Positions 46,437-51,622 of a DNA stretch of 51,622 nucleotides are shown in pieces. Source of the DNA: Weissella oryzae SG25 (GTDB taxonomy: Bacteria; Bacillota; Bacilli; Lactobacillales; Lactobacillaceae); the NCBI RefSeq assembly GCF_000691805.2, contig NZ_DF820496.1:1-51622 (forward strand), written 5' to 3'. The notes below the pieces were generated by a model. That model was given only the letters and a program-made list of their open reading frames with translations. It had not been told where the DNA came from and did no database searches. The position numbers were made by a program, and so were the translations under genes. Each line of letters begins with the position of its first letter. Position 1 is the stretch's first letter.

Positions 46437-49400
46437 ATGCAGAAAAATCAACATTTAAAAACATCAAGTTTTTGGTCGGGTTTTAAAGACTTGCTATTCG
46501 GAAGAGACGATCAAACTAGTGTAAATACCAAGCCACAGGCGGCAGGCAAAAACCAGCTAGGCAATATAGGTGGCTCAGGGGTAGTTAAAGCAAATACTAC
46601 CGGTAAAGTGGTGATTGAAAATTACTTAACCCACTTAACTACCTACAATGAGCTGTTAGTTAACTATCAAGATGCTCGGGCTGCCTTAGTCGAACAACAA
46701 GCTAGTCTGGCCGAATTAGCTGAGGGGTTGGCTGAACAACAAACGGATTATCAAATTGGTTTACAAACGTTCGAGCTAACTAAAACGGCTTATGATAAGG
46801 CTTTGGCGGAGTATGAAGAATTAGCAGTCGAATTTAAATTAGCGGATGAAAACCAAACTAAATTAACTAGTGGTTATTTAAATAAAAAACTTGCCTTGGA
46901 AAAGCTTGAAACTAAGCTTGCAAAATTGCAGGAGCAAGATCAAATTAAAACGGCCGAATATGCCAAGTTTAAAACGCAATATGACCAAGCTAAGTACAGT
47001 TTGGAACAATTGAATCGGCAATTTGCTGATGCTCAGCGGGTCTATCAAGAAGTTAAAGGGCGCTATGACGACCAAGCTATCATCTTTCAGACCCGTAAGG
47101 ATAATTTTCAAACTGCTTATGCCGTTGTTACGAAGTTTGAAGCCTTGCAGCGTAAATATGAGCGGGTCTTGGTTAAGAAGGGGCACTTTGAACATGATTT
47201 AAAAGTAATCAATGCGAAAATTTTGACCTTAACGGAAAGTACATTATCAAAAGAGACGGTCTACAATTTCATTGTGCCAAGTTTTAAAGATTTGGCTGGT
47301 AAGTATGAGCAACAAGAAGCCAAGTTTAATGCAATTTTGAAGCAATTTACAGCAACTAAACAGGTCTATGAGACGGCAGCCGCCAAGGTAACTGGTTTGA
47401 CCAATAGTTATGATGAGATGAATGCAGCTAAGCATCCAAACCCAACTATTCTAACTTACATTGAAAAGGGATCTGGCCGCTGCACAATCTGAATTTGACC
47501 AGGCAAGTACAACCTTTATGCCAGTACGGGCCGAGTATCAAAAAGCGGTTGCAGTCTTTGAAGAAATTAATGCCAGTTACGAGATTATCAAGACGATTTC
47601 CGATGAAAAAGAGGGTGCATACCTGCAGGATAATGCTGATTTGCAAGCCTTAACGGCGGCCCATAACCGGGTTAAGATTGTGGCAACCCAGTTAGTCCGT
47701 TTGTACGATAGCTTAATCACCGATAAGACGGCCTTAGCTGACCGCTACAAGGAACTAAGTGCAAATTATGCCCAGACAGTGACAGATTACGCACAAATAA
47801 AGGTGACATTTACTCCCTTGAAACATGAGTATTATCTAGCCGAGCACAAGTATCAAGAATTGCAGGCAGCTCAAGCTAGCGCGCAAAAAATTACCGATAA
47901 AGTCGCCCAAGAACAAGCTGAAGTCCAAGGTAATTTAAGTGACATCAAGAGCAACTTAAGTGATACTGCAAGCCAAGTAACCAGTTTTCAGACTGAATTT
48001 ACTAACGTCCAGACTACGGTTAATGAGGCTAGTAAGATAACTGATTTAGCGCGTAAGGATTTGCAAGCCAATAAACTAAATGCGAAAGCTTTGTACGACC
48101 GCAGTAGTGAAGTTTTCACAGCCTTGTTGGCTAAATACCAACATTGGATGCAAGCTTACCAAGTTTACGATGAGCAATATCAAACCCTGTTAGATAACTA
48201 CGCCAATATCAAATATGATCAATTAATGACTAACTTTGAGCAGGTATTGGCTGAACATCAAGCCGCCGAGTTGAGTAATCAGCAGGAAGATGAAAATTAT
48301 CAAGTGGCCAAGACAGATTATGATGGTCAAGTTAAGTATCTGGCACAAATTAAGCCATTCTTAACCAAGGGTAGCGAACTAAAAGCGGAGATTGACGATT
48401 TACAGGTTAAAACAGGCGCGCAAATTGCTGAGGTTAATCACTTCCTGACCGAAGTTACTTTTCCAATTAATGAGGCAACCAACCAGAACTATGTTGATGA
48501 ATTTAATGTGAATGATATTATCCTCAAAAAGAATCAACAAGGGCTCCAAAACAAGCCACAATTAGCAGGTTGGAACGAGCAGTACACGGACTTGAAGGCT
48601 GACTTAAAGGGCTTGCTTCAGGAGTTGAAGCTGGCTTTGGTGGCCTATCAAGATAATTACACCAGCTTGTTAGCAGTCGGCGGCAGTTTTGCTGAGTTGA
48701 ACCAACAGCCTGAGGCAATTGTAACTATGGATGTTGATCAGGTACTTTTGAGTTTTGAAGAGCGGGTGACGACTTTGACGGCTGCTTATCAGCAGCGTGA
48801 ACAGAGTTTTGCTGCCTTGGTGAATAAGTATCGGGCGTTCCTAGGGGCGGCTAATCAGCTAACTGCAGTGAATCAAGTTGATAGTCAGTCCAAGGACGGG
48901 ATGCAAGGTATCATTGGTTTGATTAATGCCTTAGCTAACTATACTGACAGCTATAATCAAGACCATTTGAATGTACGGGTGTTAGCCGATTGGTTGGAGC
49001 TTGAAAACGCGCAGTTAGCGCAGCCACAGAGCGCTGATAAGTTAAAGGCAATGGTTGAAGAGCATTATGGGCAGGCCTTAACAAAGCGCTTAGCTGCTGA
49101 CCTAACACATTATGCAGAAGGTTTCGCCCAGGTTTTGTTGAAATATAATCAAAGGGTTGAGGACTTGCAAGCCGAGTTGACTACCTTCCAAGCCAATACT
49201 GGCATTTCAATCGCGGCAATTAATATTAAACCGGCAGTGATGCCAACCCTTGAAGTAATTGAGGTGGAGTATCAGACCATTATTCAAAAGAATTTACGTT
49301 TATTAATCGAACAAGTTCGGGATAATGATTCTCTGCTGAATGGATTGAAGCGGGTTAAAGGCTTTGCACGGATTGCAGAGGCCTTTAGCATCGAAGCTAG

Positions 49401-49593
49401 TGATAAGTTGTTAGCCTTCCCAGAGCAAAAGGTGCTCGTTAATAAGATTATGAACTTGGCCCCAGTTGAATTTATGGAGTTTAGTTTACCAGCCGAACCA
49501 GTTGCACCGGAGAAAACGGCCTACAAGGTTGCCATGCCAGTAACGCCAGAGCAGTTACCAATTCAGGCTAAGCGGGTGGCGGCAATTGCTTAG
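46437..49593 (+). pseudogene. Very long coiled-coil protein, split by a 1-base frameshift
   Basis: Read through, about 1,050 residues of nearly continuous coiled coil, rich in Gln, Glu, Lys, Leu and Ala, with no signal peptide and no sorting motif. The N-terminus has SFWSGFKDLLFGRDD. The 5' part is 351 residues (46437-47492). The 3' part continues in the +1 frame from about 47461 (RDLAAAQSEFDQAS...) to 49593 and ends in a Pro-rich tail. The break lies in GAAAAGGGAT near 47464: removing one A restores 'YIERDLAAAQ'. GAGGA lies 8 bases before ATG 46437. It sits between the adhesin and a glycosyltransferase, so a role in making, handling or exporting the adhesin is likely but unproven. I do not recognise a family. 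Confidence 0.7.
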
Positions 49594-49664
49594 CCGATTG
49601 CGGTACGGAAAATTAGTGACGTAATTGTTGAGCAATAAAAATAAGATGAATTAGGGTAAGAGAG

Positions 49665-50810
49665 ATGAATGCAATGAATTATTTTGTGAATGAAAATATT
49701 TTTACATTAAACTCGGGAACAGAGTTCTCAGCGGCACAACGGTTAGCCTTATTCCATGAAAATGGTTTATCAGCTAAGATTTTGACGCGAAACTATAATC
49801 CATCATTAATTAGCGATTTAACCCGCCTGGGCTTAACCCAGGCTGATGTAATTAATATGTATGACTACTTCCAAGAAGTCGTTGAATTGCCTGAAACCGA
49901 TGTTCCGGTACGCTTTACCGACACAATCGACAAGCAGCTTTATCATATTGAAGGGGTCAATGCGAATGAAACCTTGGTTAAACATGCCGGGCGGACAATC
50001 GCTAAAGTCGCAATTGCGCCAGGAACGGTTGGTATTATGGGCGCTGTTGATTATTTGAACGATATGAATGCAACGGTCGCTAAAGATATTTGGGACCGGC
50101 GCGGTTTCCGTTCATCAACGCAATACTTCCATTATGATGGTCAAGCGGGTACGCAGATTTTCTTTAATGCCAATGGCATTCCAAAGTTACAAATCACGCA
50201 TATGAACATTAATGGCACGCTTTACCCAACGATGTACAAATTATTGGATTATAAGGGCCGTGCATACCGGTTTGATAATGAAGAACAACTGCTAACCTTC
50301 TTTATGAGCGAGTTAGCTAGTCAGCAACAAACTGTCTTTATCAATGACCGTCCATCGCTCTTGCCTGCTTTGGCTGGTGTTAAGAACGCCTTTGGTAAGT
50401 GGCAATACTTGCATAATATTCATGCTGGTAATGGTCAAACCATTGGTGGTTCCCGTAAATTTGAAGAGTACTTGAAGCCACTCTTTACGCAATACAACAA
50501 GGCAATTGATGGCGTGATTGTGGCAACCGAGGAGCAAAAGGCGGAGATTCAAAAGTACTTTGACTTTAACCAAGTTGTAGCTTTGCCAGATACTTTCACC
50601 AAAGCTGTGCCGTTGGCTAAAGCACCACGGGGGCATAAAGTGGTCCACCTTGGTCGTATTGCCGCAGAACACATCTTTTATGTACACAAACGCCTTTATA
50701 TCAACGTTTGTAGCTTGTGGATAACTCGTTTTGTTCAAAAAGGACTCACTAAGGGACTCATTGAAACTCACAGAGCGTCATACAGAATTATTTTAATGAG
50801 TCCCAAGTGA
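49665..50810 (+). pseudogene. Adhesin-type glycosyltransferase, truncated by prophage insertion
   Basis: About 335 residues of a GT4-like enzyme: YFVNENIFTLNSGTEFSAAQRLALF, 'AKILTRNY', 'GTVGIMG', then VVHLGRIAAEH. This N-terminal pattern (FNSG-E-A-RL-LF...AKI-TR-Y) is that of glycosyltransferases linked to serine-rich adhesins and of poly(glycerol phosphate) glucosyltransferases. The next motif (the nucleotide-sugar-binding ExxxxxE region) should follow HLGRIAAE, but from about 50673 the sequence becomes prophage DNA and the frame ends in unrelated codons (KRLYINVCSLW...). The active-site half is therefore missing here; it should resume beyond the right prophage. Start may be ATG 49665 or 49674. 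Confidence 0.75.
50686..50711 (+). repeat. Inverted repeat at right prophage junction
   Basis: ACAAACG, 12 bases, CGTTTGT, only about 13 bases after the last host-like codons of the glycosyltransferase. It fits an integrase core-type site pair. Confidence 0.5.
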
Positions 50811-50814
50811 GTCC
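50742..50814 (+). repeat. Inverted GGACTCA repeats, probable integrase arm sites
   Basis: GGACTCACTAAGGGACTCATT (50742-50762) is mirrored by AATGAGTCCCAAGTGAGTCC (50795-50814). Each arm holds two GGACTCA units, giving four units in all, between the junction and the integrase stop. They may be arm-binding sites, or a hairpin ending the integrase transcript. Confidence 0.55.
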
Positions 50815-50820
50815 CGTCTT

Positions 50821-51622
50821 TTAGAAATTAACTAGGGATGTGAATATGTCTGCTGTCTTTGCTCGCATATCTTTTGTGACGGTAGCATAGACGTTAAGAG
50901 TTGTGTTTATGTCGTTGTGTCCGACCTGTGCCTGTAATGTCTTAATATCCATTCCAGCTTGGACTGCTAGAGTGACATAAGTGTGCCTCAATCCGTGAAT
51001 GTTTATCTGCGGAACATTAGTACCCTTGATGGCTGCTAAAAGCCACTCTCTAGGCTGATTTGATGTTATATAGTTATTTAGTCGCCTATTAGTAAAAACA
51101 ATGTCAGAGCGCACACCAGCTTTCATAAATGCTTGTTGCTGGATGTTATGCCATTGCTTGAGTGTTTGAGCTGTTTTTTTATCAACTATCACAATTCTTT
51201 TACCAGCCTTAGTTTTAGGTTCGTTAATGATAACTTTGGACTCAATAGACCGACTAAGAGTTTTAGTGATACTAATATTTGCACCGGCATCATTAAATTC
51301 TATATCGGACCATAACAAAGCCCTAGCTTCGCTCATTCTCATACCTGTAAAGGCAAGTAGGCGAAGGTATGCATATTTACGATATTTAAGACTGTTCTCT
51401 TCATATTTTGATTTGACGGCGTCTATAAAGGCTAAGAGTTCGTCATATTCGTATGAATCTACTCGATAAGAACGATCTGGTTTATCGATTGGAGTGGGGT
51501 AACGAACATTTGAAAACGGATTAACATCAATAAAATCATAGGAAACAGCAAAATCTAAAATTTTTTTCAGAAATACGGACTCAGCCTTGTAGGCAGAATG
51601 CTTTGAGGCTATCCAATCTAAC
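50821..51622 (-). CDS. Phage tyrosine-family integrase, partial at window edge
   Basis: The reading frame is open from the right edge of the window (codons for LDWIASKHSAYKAESVF) to the stop at 50821, so about 267 residues of the C-terminal part are seen and the start lies outside. Catalytic residues are present: Arg in GMRMSEARALLW, the HGLRHTY box, His in VGHND and Tyr in LNVYATV near the C-terminus. The N-terminal part seen (KKILDFAVSYDFIDVNPF) is the usual core-binding domain. It catalyses integration and excision of the prophage that interrupts the glycosyltransferase gene. Confidence 0.92.
   Translation of the reverse strand, partial: LDWIASKHSAYKAESVFLKKILDFAVSYDFIDVNPFSNVRYPTPIDKPDRSYRVDSYEYDELLAFIDAVKSKYEENSLKYRKYAYLRLLAFTGMRMSEARALLWSDIEFNDAGANISITKTLSRSIESKVIINEPKTKAGKRIVIVDKKTAQTLKQWHNIQQQAFMKAGVRSDIVFTNRRLNNYITSNQPREWLLAAIKGTNVPQINIHGLRHTYVTLAVQAGMDIKTLQAQVGHNDINTTLNVYATVTKDMRAKTADIFTSLVNF

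Noticed and set aside
49665-50810. Intact 381-residue glycosyltransferase as read
   Set aside because: The last 45 codons run through the inverted repeats of the attachment region and do not fit the enzyme family.

Overview
The window looks like the chromosome of a lactic acid bacterium of the Leuconostoc/Weissella branch of Lactobacillales (Weissella or Periweissella-like). The evidence is a low-to-moderate GC content, a FabT-controlled fab/acc operon that uses FabK, WxL-type surface proteins with a DUF916/DUF3324 partner, a KxYKxGKxW-signal Ala/Ser-rich adhesin, lysine riboswitches and a 2,3-butanediol/acetoin reductase. The genus is inferred from gene content, not from a marker gene.

Layout. 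Positions 1-2442 are the end of a prophage: holin, GH25 endolysin, very small membrane peptides and a cluster of TTTGCACCA repeats that look like integrase arm sites. Positions 2996-7279 are a WxL surface-complex cluster: a BspA-like WxL protein broken by a frameshift, a small WxL protein and a membrane-anchored DUF916/DUF3324 protein. Positions 7434-10306 hold an 83-residue stand-alone FakA-like domain, a probable structured RNA, a TauE/SafE exporter, the redox repressor Rex and two small membrane proteins. Positions 10551-24106 are mostly housekeeping: ABC-F ATPase, CIRCE-groES-groEL, an RNase H-like protein, then ebsA-like/rluD/pyrR/carA/carB, prsA, butA and purB. Positions 24224-34508 are the complete fatty acid operon: fabZ, fabT, fabH, acpP, fabK, fabD, fabG, fabF, accB, fabZ, accC, accD, accA. 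It has a strong promoter and a palindrome suited to FabT. Two lysine riboswitches follow, one in front of an alanine racemase-family gene and one in front of a lysP-type permease, then yaaA.

Positions 39182-50673 are a surface-adhesin cluster: a 6.8 kb Ala/Ser-rich adhesin gene, a very long coiled-coil protein and a glycosyltransferase. All three are damaged: the adhesin loses its sorting signal by a frameshift, the coiled-coil gene is split by a frameshift, and the glycosyltransferase is cut by a second prophage whose integrase runs off the right edge. The two flanking prophages carry different arm-site repeats, so they are probably unrelated.

The most unusual system is the pyrR-carA-carB block. 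The genes are intact, coupled and full of recognisable carbamoyl-phosphate synthetase sequence. However, CarA has lost its whole Cys/His/Glu triad, and CarB has lost the ATP-grasp glycine loop and metal ligands of its first half and most of its second synthetase half. This looks like a maintained pseudo-enzyme pair rather than ordinary decay, and its function is unknown.
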